A stretch of 64,000 nucleotides of DNA from Alphaproteobacteria bacterium UBA7691 (GTDB lineage: Bacteria; Pseudomonadota; Alphaproteobacteria; Ferrovibrionales; Ferrovibrionaceae). The notes below the pieces were generated by a model. That model had not been told where the DNA came from. It did no database searches and worked only from the letters and a program-made list of their open reading frames with translations. The position numbers and the translations under genes are program-made. The stretch is from contig DLGP01000056.1 in NCBI GenBank assembly GCA_002482765.1, forward strand, positions 750-64,749. The letters run 5' to 3'. Shown here piece by piece: positions 8,140 to 17,034 of the stretch (its first letter is position 1; every line of letters starts with the position of its first letter).

Positions 8140-9678
8140 ATGCTGCCAAGCCATTCAACCGAGCCCACAATTGCTGAAAAAGTGCAGGCTCTGCGCCAGC
8201 GCCATGCCGCCGCCAAGGCCGCCCGCAATTTGTGGGAAAGCCGCTGGCAGGAATGTTATGCCTTTGCCCTGCCCCTGGCCGCCGGCAATTCAGGAACAAA
8301 CCAGGTAAATAGCGCCGAGGCGCTGTATGACGGCACCGCCGCCGATGCGGTGGAGCAGCTTGCCGCCAGTCTGCTGGCGCAATTGACCCCGCCCTGGTCG
8401 CGCTGGTTTGCGTTTCAGCCCGGCAGCGACATGGCCCCGGCGCAGCACGGCCAGGCTGCCAGCCTGCTGGATGATGCCGCGCGCCGCGCCCAGGGCCATT
8501 TTGACCGTTCGAATTTCATTGTTGAGATTCACCAATGTTATCTCGACCTGATCACCGCCGGCACTGCCTGCCTGGCGGTGGAGGAAGCGGTTTTGGGCGA
8601 ACCGAGCGCCTTGCGCTTTGCCGCCGTGCCGCTGCTGGATGTGGTGCTGGAGGAAGGCGGCACCGGCCGGCTCGACAGCGTGTTCCGCCGCCGCCAGATG
8701 AAGCGGGCGCAGTTGCTGGCGCGTTTCCCGGCCGCCGCCAGCTTGCCGGCGCTGCAACAGCGTAATACGGGCGATACTGACATGCCGGCTTTTGCCGTGC
8801 TGGAAGCCGTGTTGCCGCAGCCGGCACAGCAGGGCGGCGGTTATGCCTATACCGCCCTGCTGGATGATGACACGGCCATCGGCGCCGATGCGCTGCTGGC
8901 CGAGGGCCGCTTCGCCCGCTCGCCCTATATCGCCTTCCGCTGGCTCAAGGCGCCGGGCGAGGCTTATGGCCGCTCGCCGGTGATGAAGGCCTTGCCGGAT
9001 ATCAAAACCGCCAACAAGGTGGTGGAACTGGTGCTGAAAAATGCCTCCATCGCCGTTACCGGCATCTGGCAGGCGGATGATGATGGTGTGCTCAACCCGG
9101 CCAATATCAAGCTGCTGCCCGGCGCCATCATCCCCAAGGCGGTCGGCTCCTCGGGCCTGACCCCGCTGGCCGCGCCGGGCCGCTTCGACATCTCGCAACT
9201 GGTGCTGGACGATCTGCGCGCCCGCATCCGCCATGCCCTGCTGGCCGACCGGCTGGATCAGGTGGCCGGGCCGAAAATGAGCGCCACCGAAGTGCTGGAA
9301 CGCGCCGCCGAGATGGCCCGCCTGCTCGGCGCCAGCTTTGGCCGTTTGCAGGGTGAATTGCTGACGCCGTTGCTGGATCGGGTGGTGGATATCCTGCAAC
9401 GGCGCGGCGAATTGCCCGGCTTTGCCCTGGATGGGCGCGATGTGGCGCTGGCCTATCAATCGCCGCTGGCCCGCTTGCAGGCCCAGGCCGATGTGCAAAG
9501 CACGCTGTTATGGCTGGAACAGGTCAAGGCGCTGGGGCCGGCAGCGGCCGGTGTGCTGGATGCCCCGGCGGTGGCGCGCTGGCTGGGCCGCTGCCTGGGC
9601 GTGCCGGGGGAATTCCTGCTCGAAGCCGGCGAGCTGCCGGCGGATGTTCCGCTTACCTCTCAACAGAACATTTCATGA
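8140..9678 (+). CDS. Phage portal / head-to-tail connector protein (T7 gp8-like)
   Basis: 512 residues. After a charged helical N-terminus, the sequence runs through 'WESRWQECYAFALPL', 'LYDGTAADAVEQLAA' and 'LTPPWSRWFAF', the pattern of head-tail connector portals of short-tailed phages. The portal forms a dodecameric ring at one capsid vertex through which DNA is packaged and ejected. It is the first large gene of the module, followed by scaffold and capsid as in T7-like phages. The ATG at 8140 was preferred over the GTG at 8134 because of spacing from GGTGAG. The gene looks intact. Confidence 0.88.
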   Translation: MLPSHSTEPTIAEKVQALRQRHAAAKAARNLWESRWQECYAFALPLAAGNSGTNQVNSAEALYDGTAADAVEQLAASLLAQLTPPWSRWFAFQPGSDMAPAQHGQAASLLDDAARRAQGHFDRSNFIVEIHQCYLDLITAGTACLAVEEAVLGEPSALRFAAVPLLDVVLEEGGTGRLDSVFRRRQMKRAQLLARFPAAASLPALQQRNTGDTDMPAFAVLEAVLPQPAQQGGGYAYTALLDDDTAIGADALLAEGRFARSPYIAFRWLKAPGEAYGRSPVMKALPDIKTANKVVELVLKNASIAVTGIWQADDDGVLNPANIKLLPGAIIPKAVGSSGLTPLAAPGRFDISQLVLDDLRARIRHALLADRLDQVAGPKMSATEVLERAAEMARLLGASFGRLQGELLTPLLDRVVDILQRRGELPGFALDGRDVALAYQSPLARLQAQADVQSTLLWLEQVKALGPAAAGVLDAPAVARWLGRCLGVPGEFLLEAGELPADVPLTSQQNIS

Positions 9679-9704
9679 TCTATCAGGAAGGAAAGCCAAA
9701 AGCC

Positions 9705-10451
9705 ATGACCGCCAATCTGCTTGATGCCGCCCCGGAATCCAGTGCCGAAACAGGCGCCGAAACCGCTGCCGCGCTGGACATCCCGGCCAAGTTCCGCGAT
9801 CCGGAAACCGGCGCATTGCAGCCCGACAAGCTGCTGAAATCCTATCTGGCGCTGGAAAAGCGCATGGCCCGCATGGTGGCCTTGCCCGGCGACGATGCCG
9901 ACGAGACGGCGCGGCGCGGCTTTTTTCGCGCTCTCGGCGTGCCGGAAACGCCCGATGCCTACCAGATCGAATTGCGCCATCCGCAGGTGCGGCTTGACCC
10001 GGCCGTGAATGCCCGGCTGCATCAGGCCGGCTTCACCCCGGCCCAGGCCCAGCTGGTCTATGACCTGGCCTGCGATCATGTGATGCCGCAACTGGAACAA
10101 TTTGCCGGCGACGTGGCGGCAAGCCGCGAGCGCGAGCAGCTGGAGGCGCATTTCGGCGGCCCGGCGCGGTTCCGCGAAACCGCCCGGGCGCTGGATGCCT
10201 GGGGCCGCGCCAATCTGCCGCCCACGGTATTCGATGCCCTGGCCGGCACCGCCCAGGGGGTGCTGGCTTTGCAAGCCATGATGCAGAACCGCGAACCCGG
10301 CCTGGGCGGCAATGGCGGCGGCGGCAAGGCCGGCCTGCCGAGCGAAGCCGAATTGGCGAAACTGATGCGCGACCCGCGCTACTGGAAGCATCGCGACCCC
10401 GAAATCCTCGCACAAGTGACCGAAGGGTTCCGGAGGCTTTATCCGGGCTGA
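9705..10451 (+). CDS. Probable capsid scaffolding protein
   Basis: 248 residues lying between portal and capsid genes, the usual place of the podoviral scaffold (T7 gp9 position). It has an acidic Ala/Glu-rich N-terminus, a conserved-looking 'IPAKFRDPETGALQPDKLLK' stretch, helical middle segments and a charged C-terminus with a Gly-rich linker, all typical of scaffolds. AGGAAGGAAA precedes the ATG at 9705. An earlier ATG at 9675 overlaps the portal stop as ATGA and could be used instead. Assignment rests on position and composition. Confidence 0.7.
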   Translation: MTANLLDAAPESSAETGAETAAALDIPAKFRDPETGALQPDKLLKSYLALEKRMARMVALPGDDADETARRGFFRALGVPETPDAYQIELRHPQVRLDPAVNARLHQAGFTPAQAQLVYDLACDHVMPQLEQFAGDVAASREREQLEAHFGGPARFRETARALDAWGRANLPPTVFDALAGTAQGVLALQAMMQNREPGLGGNGGGGKAGLPSEAELAKLMRDPRYWKHRDPEILAQVTEGFRRLYPG

Positions 10452-10461
10452 TCGCGTGCTG

Positions 10462-10508
10462 CCCGGCGCGGTGTGGCCCACCCCTGCCGCGCCGGGTTTC
10501 TGCTTTTT
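10462..10508 (+). terminator. Rho-independent terminator between scaffold and capsid genes
   Basis: Perfect 10-bp arms CCCGGCGCGG (10462-10471) and CCGCGCCGGG (10487-10496) with a 15-base loop, followed by a T-rich tract with five Ts at 10504-10508. It lies inside the virion operon, so it probably attenuates rather than ends transcription, or a capsid promoter lies in the following 130 bases. Confidence 0.7.
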
Positions 10509-10637
10509 CAGGCGACAACCCGAAGGGGCCGCCGCATCCCAAGCCATCCCGACTGGTGCGATGCCCGGGCCGCCCTGCGGCTGCCTGGATAACGCCGCCC
10601 GGTTCCTCGCATCCCCCATATTTGAGGAACAGCCACC

Positions 10638-11456
10638 ATGGCCCCCACCATTGAACCGAGTTTTGTGCGTCAATTCGAGCAGGATGTGCATGCCGCCTAT
10701 CAGCGGCTCGGCTCCAAGCTGCGCCCCACCGTGCGGTCCAAATCCGACATCAAGGGCAGTTCCACCACCTTCCAGAAAGTGGGCAAGGGCAGCGCCAGCA
10801 CCAAGGCCCGGCATGGCAAGGTGCCGGTGATGAATGTGGACCATGCCAGCGTGGAATGCCTGTTGCAGGATTATTATGCCGGCGAATGGCTTGATGCGCT
10901 GGACGAGCTGAAGGTGGGCCATAACGAACGCCAGGTGATCGTGAATGCCGGCGCCTATGCGCTGGGCCGCAAGACCGATGAACTGATCATCAAGGCGCTG
11001 GATGCCTCGGGCAACTTTGCCGGCGGCACCGGCGACGGCCTGACCAAGGCCAAGATCCTGACCGCGTTTGAATTGCTCGGCAGCGCCGATGTGCCGGATG
11101 ACGGCCAGCGCACCGCCGTGATCGGCTGGCGGCAATGGAGCCAGTTGCTCGACATCCCGGAATTCGCCGATGCGGATTATGTCGGCGATGAAGACCTGCC
11201 GTGGAAGGGCGCCCAGGCCAAACATTGGCTCGGCACGTTGTGGATCGCCCATAGCGGCCTCACCTTGTCGGGCAACCTGCGGCTCTGCCACTGGTTCCAC
11301 AAGACCGCCATCGGCCATGCCTCGGGCAAGGATGTGGCCGCCGACATCACCTGGCATGGCGACCGCGCCGCCTTGTTCATCAACAACATGATGAGCCAGG
11401 GCGCCGTGCTGATCGACGGCAGCGGCGTGGTGACGCTGCGCTGCCTCGAAAGCTGA
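10638..11456 (+). CDS. Major capsid protein (podovirus-like)
   Basis: 272 residues. 'FVRQFEQDVHAAYQRLGSKL' near the N-terminus, 'FQKVGKGSA' and 'VMNVDHASVECLL' follow the pattern of capsid proteins from T7-like and related podoviruses with the HK97 fold. The gene follows the scaffold gene and precedes a small 89-residue protein, as in many podoviral clusters. GAGGAA lies 11 bases before the ATG. No disruption is visible. Confidence 0.85.
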   Translation: MAPTIEPSFVRQFEQDVHAAYQRLGSKLRPTVRSKSDIKGSSTTFQKVGKGSASTKARHGKVPVMNVDHASVECLLQDYYAGEWLDALDELKVGHNERQVIVNAGAYALGRKTDELIIKALDASGNFAGGTGDGLTKAKILTAFELLGSADVPDDGQRTAVIGWRQWSQLLDIPEFADADYVGDEDLPWKGAQAKHWLGTLWIAHSGLTLSGNLRLCHWFHKTAIGHASGKDVAADITWHGDRAALFINNMMSQGAVLIDGSGVVTLRCLES

Positions 11457-11489
11457 TCCCGCACCCCATCCAAAACAGGAGATGCAAGC

Positions 11490-11759
11490 ATGGCTTATCA
11501 GGCCAAGAATCTCAGTGTCATCGGTTATGCCAACGGCTTCACCTTGTGGCATTACACCACGCCCGACGCGGCGGCCGCCGTGGATAGCGGCGGCTATTTC
11601 AACACCGCCGCCGACATGCTGCGGGTGGGCGATTTCATCTTCGCCAATTGCGCCACCGCCGGCAGCCCGGCGCATGGCATCTTCGTGGTGGCATCAAATG
11701 CCGGCGGCGCCGTTGACCTTGCCGACCTGACGCCGTTTGGCGGCACCGACACCGACTGA
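11490..11759 (+). CDS. Small conserved phage protein after capsid (decoration-like)
   Basis: 89 residues, with 'MAYQAKNLSVIGYANGFTLW', then 'GYFNTAADMLRVGDFIFAN' and a Gly-rich C-terminus. Proteins with this 'NGFTLWHY ... GYF' pattern follow capsid genes in podovirus-like clusters and are usually left as hypothetical; a capsid decoration or head-fibre role is possible. CAGGAG precedes the ATG. A double hairpin region follows. Confidence 0.7.
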   Translation: MAYQAKNLSVIGYANGFTLWHYTTPDAAAAVDSGGYFNTAADMLRVGDFIFANCATAGSPAHGIFVVASNAGGAVDLADLTPFGGTDTD

Positions 11760-11774
11760 CCCGCGATACGCCGG

Positions 11775-11808
11775 CCGGCCCCGCGCCTTCTGGGCGGCGT
11801 GGGGCCGG
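11775..11808 (+). terminator. Strong GC hairpin after the capsid genes
   Basis: Arms at 11775-11787 and 11796-11808 pair over 13 bp (one G-T pair) with an 8-base loop. No T-run follows, so it may be a Rho-independent attenuator of weak activity or an mRNA-stabilising structure protecting the abundant capsid message. Confidence 0.45.
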
Positions 11809-11830
11809 TGCGGTGCGGCCGCGCGCGGCC

Positions 11831-11876
11831 CGGGGTGTTCCGGCCCTCCCCCTCCTGCCACCGGAACACCCCGTTT
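11831..11876 (+). terminator. Second hairpin before tail tubular gene, terminator-like
   Basis: Perfect 13-bp arms CGGGGTGTTCCGG (11831-11843) and CCGGAACACCCCG (11861-11873) with a 17-base loop, followed by TTTCGCT. With the hairpin at 11775 it forms a tandem pair just before the tail gene, a place where capsid message is often kept in excess over tail message. Confidence 0.55.
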
Positions 11877-11905
11877 CGCTGCCTAATCCCACAAAGGAGA
11901 CAATC

Positions 11906-12475
11906 ATGGCACTCAACGCCGTTCAGCTTTGCAGCCGCGCCCTGGTGGGCCTGGGCGCCCGTGCCATTCCGGGCTTTGACGATGGCAGTGTGGAAGCCGA
12001 GGTGGCGCGCCATGTCTACGGCCCGGCCCGCGATGCACTGCTTTCCGCGCATCCCTGGCGTTTCGCCACCGGCCAGGCCGCCCTGCCGCGCCTGCTGGCG
12101 GCGCCGCGCGCCGATTTTGCCCATGCCTTCCAGTTGCCGGCGGATTTTCTGCGCGCGCTTTCGGCCGGCAGCGACAGCCGTGGCCGTGGCGTCAGCTACC
12201 GCATTGTGGCCGGCACCTTGCAGGCCGATGCCGAGGCTTTGACCCTGACCTACATCTTCCGGCCCGACGAAGCCGGCTTCCCGCCGTTTTTTGACCAGGC
12301 TTTGGCTTCCCGGCTGGCGGCGGAATTCTGCCTGCCGCTGACCGAAAGCAGCAGCCGCGCCGACCTGCTGTTCAAACGCGCCGACGAGGAATTCCGCCGC
12401 GCCAAGGCAATCGACAGCCAGCAGGGCGAACCCGGCCGGATCGAGGATTTCACCCTCACCCAGGCGCGCCGCTGA
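11906..12475 (+). CDS. Tail tubular protein A (T7 gp11-like)
   Basis: 189 residues beginning 'MALNAVQLCSRALVGLGA' and containing 'ALLSAHPWRFAT', the hallmark pattern of podoviral tail tubular protein A. This protein forms the adaptor ring under the portal. AAAGGAGA lies at ideal distance from the ATG at 11906. Its TGA overlaps the ATG of the tail tubular B gene by one base, so the pair is translationally coupled. Confidence 0.85.
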   Translation: MALNAVQLCSRALVGLGARAIPGFDDGSVEAEVARHVYGPARDALLSAHPWRFATGQAALPRLLAAPRADFAHAFQLPADFLRALSAGSDSRGRGVSYRIVAGTLQADAEALTLTYIFRPDEAGFPPFFDQALASRLAAEFCLPLTESSSRADLLFKRADEEFRRAKAIDSQQGEPGRIEDFTLTQARR

Positions 12476-14388
12476 TGCCCCGCCTGCGCAGCACCAAAAA
12501 CAACTTCACCGCCGGCGAGATCGCGCCCGAATTGTTTGGCCGCGCCGACCTGACCGCCTATGCCAATGGCGCGGCCAAATTGCGCAATGTGCTGATCCGC
12601 CCGACCGGCGGGGTGACGCGGCGCCCTGGCCTGCGCCATATCACGCTGCTGCATGGCGTGGCGCCGGATGCCGTGCGGCTGATCGGCTTCAGTTTCAATG
12701 TGGAGCAGAGCTATCTGCTGGTGCTGGGCGATGGCCTGCTGCGGGTATTCCGCAACGGCGCCGAGACCACCAGCCTGGCGACGCCCTGGAACGCGGCGCA
12801 ACTGGCGCAACTGAGCTGGGTGCAGAGCGCCGACACGCTGTTTTTCTGCCACCCGGATTTGCCGCCGCAGCGGCTGACCCGCACATCGCATAGCGACTGG
12901 CAGTTGACCAGCTTCAGCTTCAAGGCCGATCCGGCCAGCGGCGTGCTGCATATTCCCGGTTTCAAATTCGCCGCCGGCAATGTCACCCTGCAAGCCTCGG
13001 GCACCAGCGGCACGGTGACGCTGACCGCCTCGGCGCCGGTATTTGATGCCGCGCATCTCGGCAGCCGCTTCCGGCTCAAGCGCAAGCAGGTGGAGATCAC
13101 CGCCATCACTTCGGCACTTTCCGCCACCGCGCTGGTGAAGCAGACGCTGACCGATACGGCAGCGACCGAGGATTGGGAGGAACCGGCCTTTTCCAGCCGG
13201 CGCGGCTGGCCGGTGGCGGTGACGCTGTTTCAGGAACGCCTGATCTTTGCCGGCGCACGCGACCTGCCCAACCGGGTCTGGATGTCAAAAACCAGCGACC
13301 TGACCAATTTCGATCTCGGCACGGCCCTGGACGATGAAAGCATCGAATTCTCGCTGCTGGCCGACCAGGTGGATGCGATCCGCGCCGTGGTGGCCGGGCG
13401 CCATCTGCAAATCTTCACCGCCGGCGCCGAGTGGATGGTGAGCGGCGAGCCGCTGACCCCGACCCGGCTGCGCGCCGAACGCCAGACCCGCATCGGCAGC
13501 CTGCTGGAACGCAGCATCGCGCCGCGTGTGGTGGATGGCGCCACGCTGTTTCTGGCGCGTGACGGCACGGGGCTGCGGCAATTCCTCTATGCCGATACCG
13601 AGCAGGCCTACAGCGCCGATGATGTGGCGCTGGTGGCGCCGCATCTGTTCAACGGCCCGCGCGGTCTGGATTACGATCCGCGCCGCCGCCTGATCCTGAT
13701 CCCGATGCAGGATGGCAGCCTGACAGTGCAGACCAGTTTCCGCGCCCAGCAGATCCTGGCCTGGACCCGGCTGGAAACCCAGGGCGCCTTCCGCGCCGTG
13801 GCGGTGGTGGAGGATGTGGTTTATGCCGCCGTGCAGCGCGGTGAAACGCTGGCGCTAGAATGTTTTGACGATGCCTGCCACAGCGATGCCTGCCTGCTGG
13901 GCGAAGCCGAGACACCGCGCCGCAACTGGAGCGGCCTGGCGCATCTGGCAGGCGGCATGGTGCGGGTGCGCGGCGATGGCATGGATTATGGCCTGTATCC
14001 GGTGCAGGACGGCGCCCTCACCCTGGCCCATGCGGCAAGCCAAGTCGAGATCGGGCTGCCATTCAGCCACAATATCGAACCGCTGCCGGCCGAATTCGGC
14101 GGAGATAGCAGCGCCCAGGCCGGGCCGCTGCGGCTGATCCGCGCCGTGTTCCGGCTGCAACAGACCGGCGCGCTGGTGGTGGATTGTGGCCAGGGTTTGC
14201 GGCCGCAGAGTTTCAGCCAATTCGGCGCCGCGCTGGATGCGGCGCCGCCGCTATTCAGCGGCGACCGCGCCTTGCGTGGCCTGGGCTGGGTGCGCGGCCT
14301 GGATCGGCCGCTCTGGCGCATCGAACAGGATATGCCGCAGCCCTTCACCCTGCTTTCCGTGACCACCGACCTGAAAGGAGCCGATTGA
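12475..14388 (+). CDS. Tail tubular protein B / tail nozzle (T7 gp12-like)
   Basis: 637 residues. The N-terminus 'KNNFTAGEIAPELFGR' followed by 'NVLIRPTGGVTRRPGL' is typical of podoviral nozzle proteins, and beta-rich repeats fill the rest. Six copies would make the tail nozzle below the adaptor ring. The gene is full-sized without frameshift. It starts on the stop codon of tail tubular A, and its own stop overlaps the next ATG. Confidence 0.87.
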   Translation: MPRLRSTKNNFTAGEIAPELFGRADLTAYANGAAKLRNVLIRPTGGVTRRPGLRHITLLHGVAPDAVRLIGFSFNVEQSYLLVLGDGLLRVFRNGAETTSLATPWNAAQLAQLSWVQSADTLFFCHPDLPPQRLTRTSHSDWQLTSFSFKADPASGVLHIPGFKFAAGNVTLQASGTSGTVTLTASAPVFDAAHLGSRFRLKRKQVEITAITSALSATALVKQTLTDTAATEDWEEPAFSSRRGWPVAVTLFQERLIFAGARDLPNRVWMSKTSDLTNFDLGTALDDESIEFSLLADQVDAIRAVVAGRHLQIFTAGAEWMVSGEPLTPTRLRAERQTRIGSLLERSIAPRVVDGATLFLARDGTGLRQFLYADTEQAYSADDVALVAPHLFNGPRGLDYDPRRRLILIPMQDGSLTVQTSFRAQQILAWTRLETQGAFRAVAVVEDVVYAAVQRGETLALECFDDACHSDACLLGEAETPRRNWSGLAHLAGGMVRVRGDGMDYGLYPVQDGALTLAHAASQVEIGLPFSHNIEPLPAEFGGDSSAQAGPLRLIRAVFRLQQTGALVVDCGQGLRPQSFSQFGAALDAAPPLFSGDRALRGLGWVRGLDRPLWRIEQDMPQPFTLLSVTTDLKGAD

Positions 14389-14801
14389 TGGCCGCCTATA
14401 TCCCGCTGGCAATTGCTGCCGCTTCTGCCGCCAGCAGCATGGCGCAGCAGAATGCCCAGACCAAGGCGCAGAACGGCGCCCTGGCGCAGAACCAGGCCGA
14501 TGCCGCGCGCGACTACCAGGCCGCCGAGCGTGAACGCCAGCAGCGCCTGGCGCGCAGCCAGGCGGCGCAGCGCGCCAGCTTTGCCGCCTCAGGCGTCAGC
14601 GCCGATGGTTCCGGTGCGGCAGCCCTGACCAACCTGCTGGCGGAGAGCGAAGCCGAGCGCGACCAGTTGCTGCAAGCCTATCAGAGCCAGGTCAGCAGCC
14701 TGGCCGCTGCCGGCCGGGTGAATCTGCTGCGCCAGCGCCAGCAATGGCTGAATAGCGGCCGGTCGCTGGCCGGCAGCGCGTTTTCCGCATTCAGCCAATA
14801 G
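14388..14801 (+). CDS. Internal virion protein-like (T7 gp14 position)
   Basis: 137 residues. A short hydrophobic Ala-rich start is followed by a long Gln/Ala/Arg-rich helix ('AERERQQRLARSQAAQRASF') and 'SGVSADGSGAAALTNLLAE'. Composition and position after the nozzle gene match small internal core proteins ejected ahead of phage DNA. The larger core proteins (gp15/gp16 equivalents) found in T7 are not present in this block. The start overlaps the preceding stop (TGATG). Confidence 0.65.
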   Translation: MAAYIPLAIAAASAASSMAQQNAQTKAQNGALAQNQADAARDYQAAERERQQRLARSQAAQRASFAASGVSADGSGAAALTNLLAESEAERDQLLQAYQSQVSSLAAAGRVNLLRQRQQWLNSGRSLAGSAFSAFSQ

Positions 14802-14809
14802 GGGGCGGC

Positions 14810-15499
14810 ATGACCGACCTGATCGTCAGCGCGGCAACACCGCGCCAGCAATATCTGGCCGATGGCGTGGAACGCGCCTATGGCTTTCCGTTTCCGCTGC
14901 TGGATGCCAACGACCTGCTGGTCTGGCTGAACGACCAGCCGAGCCCGCTGGCCTACAGCGTCAGCGGCCTCAATCAATCGGCCGGCGGCAGCATCCTGTT
15001 TGCCAGCCCGCCGCAAGCCGGCTGCCGCATCACCCTGGCGCGGCGCATGGCGATCAAGCGCGAGACGGATTTTGTTGAAGGCGGCGCCTTCCACGCCCGG
15101 GCGCTGAACGAGGAACTGGATCGCCTGACCCTGCTGATCCAGCAGGTGGACGAAGCCAGCCAGCGCGCCTTGCAGGCCATCCCCAGCGACGCGCCCGCCG
15201 GCCTGAATTTGCCGCTGCGGGACGACCGCGCCGGCAAGTTTCTGGGCTTTGATGCCGATGGCGCGCCGCAGGCCAGCCTGCTCAATCCGGCCGGCATAAC
15301 CCTGGCCTTGCAGCAGATCACCGCGCTGCTGGCGCAGGCCGAGGCAGCGGCGGCGCTGGCGCAGCAGCAGGCACAGGATCTGGAAACCAAGCTGCAAGTG
15401 CTGGCCTGGCAGCAGCAGGTTTTGCAGCGCCAGCACCCGGCCAGCCCCGGCCTGGCCGCCAGCCAGCACGCACCCAATTGGGCCAATCTCAAAAGCTGA
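14810..15499 (+). CDS. Tail fibre N-terminal domain protein (T7 gp17-like)
   Basis: 229 residues. 'RQQYLADGVERAYGFPFPLL' near the N-terminus and 'GGSILFASPPQAGCRITLAR' match the virion-attachment domain of T7-type tail fibres. The C-terminal third is a Gln/Ala-rich coiled coil. Here the attachment domain ends without a receptor-binding tip, and a separate adhesin-like gene follows 10 bases on, suggesting a two-part fibre. Confidence 0.8.
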   Translation: MTDLIVSAATPRQQYLADGVERAYGFPFPLLDANDLLVWLNDQPSPLAYSVSGLNQSAGGSILFASPPQAGCRITLARRMAIKRETDFVEGGAFHARALNEELDRLTLLIQQVDEASQRALQAIPSDAPAGLNLPLRDDRAGKFLGFDADGAPQASLLNPAGITLALQQITALLAQAEAAAALAQQQAQDLETKLQVLAWQQQVLQRQHPASPGLAASQHAPNWANLKS

Positions 15500-15509
15500 A
15501 GGACAAGCC

Positions 15510-16721
15510 ATGATCTACCCATCGCTGAATTACGACGCCCGGCTGTATCTGAATGATGCCAATGGCAAACCCGCGCCAGCCAGTTTCAGCCGCGCCGGCA
15601 ATGCCGGCTTGTGCAACGCCATCGGCCTGCTGGCAACCGCAGCCGCAGGCGCACTGCGCCATGATTACGCTGCCGATGGCCGTTATCTCGGCTGGCTGAT
15701 CGAAGAGCAGCGCAGCAATCTGGCACTGCACTCGGCGGCGGCCGACAATGCGGCCTGGACCAAGATCAATACGACGATCACGGCCAATGCCAGCGTGGCG
15801 CCTGATGGCACGCTGGCCGCTGACAAGATCGTCGAGGCCAGCGACGTGGCGCAGAGCCATAGCTTGACCCAGGCCATCGTTTTCACGGCGGCGACCTATT
15901 GCCTCTCGGTTTACCTCAAGGCGGCGGGGCGTAATGCGGCGATGGTGCAACTGGATAGCGCCACGCCAAGCAACGCCTTTTTCGATCTCTCGGCCGGCAC
16001 GGTCGGCTATATCGGCAGCGCGTTGGCTTCGGCATCGATCACGGCTTGTGGCAATGGCTGGTATCGTTGCGCCGTGGTGGGCGCCACGGCGGCCGCAACA
16101 CGCAGTGTGCGTATCGCGCCATCGAGCGGCACCGCGCATGGCAGCGAAATCTACAACGGCGACGGCAGCAGCGGCATCCATGCCTGGGGCGCGCAGGTTG
16201 AACTGGGCAGCTTCCCGAGCAGCTACATCGCCACAACCGGCGCAACGGTGACGCGGGCGGGCGACCTGTTCAGCCTGGCCACCAGCGCTTTTCCATTCAA
16301 TCCGAGTGAAGGCAGCCTGCTGGTGCATTTCGACGTGGCCGCGCTGGGCCTGCTGAGCGGCATTGCCCGACTGCACAATGCCAGCTTTGGCGGCATCGCG
16401 CTCTATCGCGGCACCGGCAACCTGATCGCGCTGGATCTCAACGATGGCACACCGCGCGGCAATGTGGCCGGCAGCCAACCGCTGGCAGCGGGCGAAATGG
16501 TGCGGGTGGCGGCGGCGTGGCAACAGGGCGATGGCGCGCTGTGCATCAATGGCGGCGCGGTGGCAACTTTTGCCCCCAGCGCCATCCCGGCCGGGCTTGA
16601 TACGCTGGAATTGGGCGGCGGCAATTGGGGCACCGCACCGCTGGGCGGCCATCTGCGCCATGCTGCGTATTTCCCCCGCCGCCTCGGCAATGCCGAGCTG
16701 CAAGACCTCACCCGCCTGTAA
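15510..16721 (+). CDS. Phage head-spike/tail adhesin with concanavalin-like (LamG) C-terminal domain
   Basis: 403 residues. The middle holds a jelly-roll-like region with 'CLSVYLKAAGRNAAMVQLD' and 'GNGWYRCAVVG', a pattern common in phage spike and fibre proteins. The C-terminus ('LLVHFDVAALG', 'RVAAAWQQGDGALCINGG', 'LGGHLRHAAYFPRRLGNAEL') is a LamG/concanavalin-like carbohydrate-binding fold. It is probably the receptor-binding tip acting with the preceding fibre protein. AAGGAC lies before the ATG. Confidence 0.75.
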   Translation: MIYPSLNYDARLYLNDANGKPAPASFSRAGNAGLCNAIGLLATAAAGALRHDYAADGRYLGWLIEEQRSNLALHSAAADNAAWTKINTTITANASVAPDGTLAADKIVEASDVAQSHSLTQAIVFTAATYCLSVYLKAAGRNAAMVQLDSATPSNAFFDLSAGTVGYIGSALASASITACGNGWYRCAVVGATAAATRSVRIAPSSGTAHGSEIYNGDGSSGIHAWGAQVELGSFPSSYIATTGATVTRAGDLFSLATSAFPFNPSEGSLLVHFDVAALGLLSGIARLHNASFGGIALYRGTGNLIALDLNDGTPRGNVAGSQPLAAGEMVRVAAAWQQGDGALCINGGAVATFAPSAIPAGLDTLELGGGNWGTAPLGGHLRHAAYFPRRLGNAELQDLTRL

Positions 16722-16732
16722 AGGAGCGCCCG

Positions 16733-17029
16733 ATGCAAGACCTCTATATCCGTGCCGCCAGTGAAGCCGAAGCCAAGGCGGCGCTGCCGGCTTTTGTCGA
16801 TGCCGCCGGCAACTGGCGGCTGACCACGGCACAATGGGCGTTTGATCCGCTGGGCGCCCTGGTTGATCAGCCGGCGGTGTTCGAGGGCATGCTTGTGGTG
16901 AGCGAAGCCACCTGGCTGCCGGGCTGGCATGCCAATCTGCGTTTGCTGGACGATGCCCTGCTGCCGCTGTTGCAGGCCAGCACATTGCTGATCGACACGC
17001 CGGCCAGCCCAAGCCGTCTCTGGGCCTGA
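16733..17029 (+). CDS. Phage hypothetical protein (98 residues)
   Basis: Starts at an ATG 6 bases after AAGGAG. It begins 'MQDLYIRAASEAEAKAAL' and contains 'WLPGWHANLRLLDD'. Such short proteins occur downstream of tail-fibre genes and may help fibre assembly; I do not recognise a specific family. It has no membrane segment and sits in tight operon spacing with both neighbours. Confidence 0.6.
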   Translation: MQDLYIRAASEAEAKAALPAFVDAAGNWRLTTAQWAFDPLGALVDQPAVFEGMLVVSEATWLPGWHANLRLLDDALLPLLQASTLLIDTPASPSRLWA

Positions 17030-17034
17030 AGCCG

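Noticed and set aside
9660..11675. A 671-residue frame antisense to scaffold and capsid genes
   Set aside because: It spans several plus-strand genes with clear family patterns and a terminator. Its sequence is repetitive and unlike known proteins.
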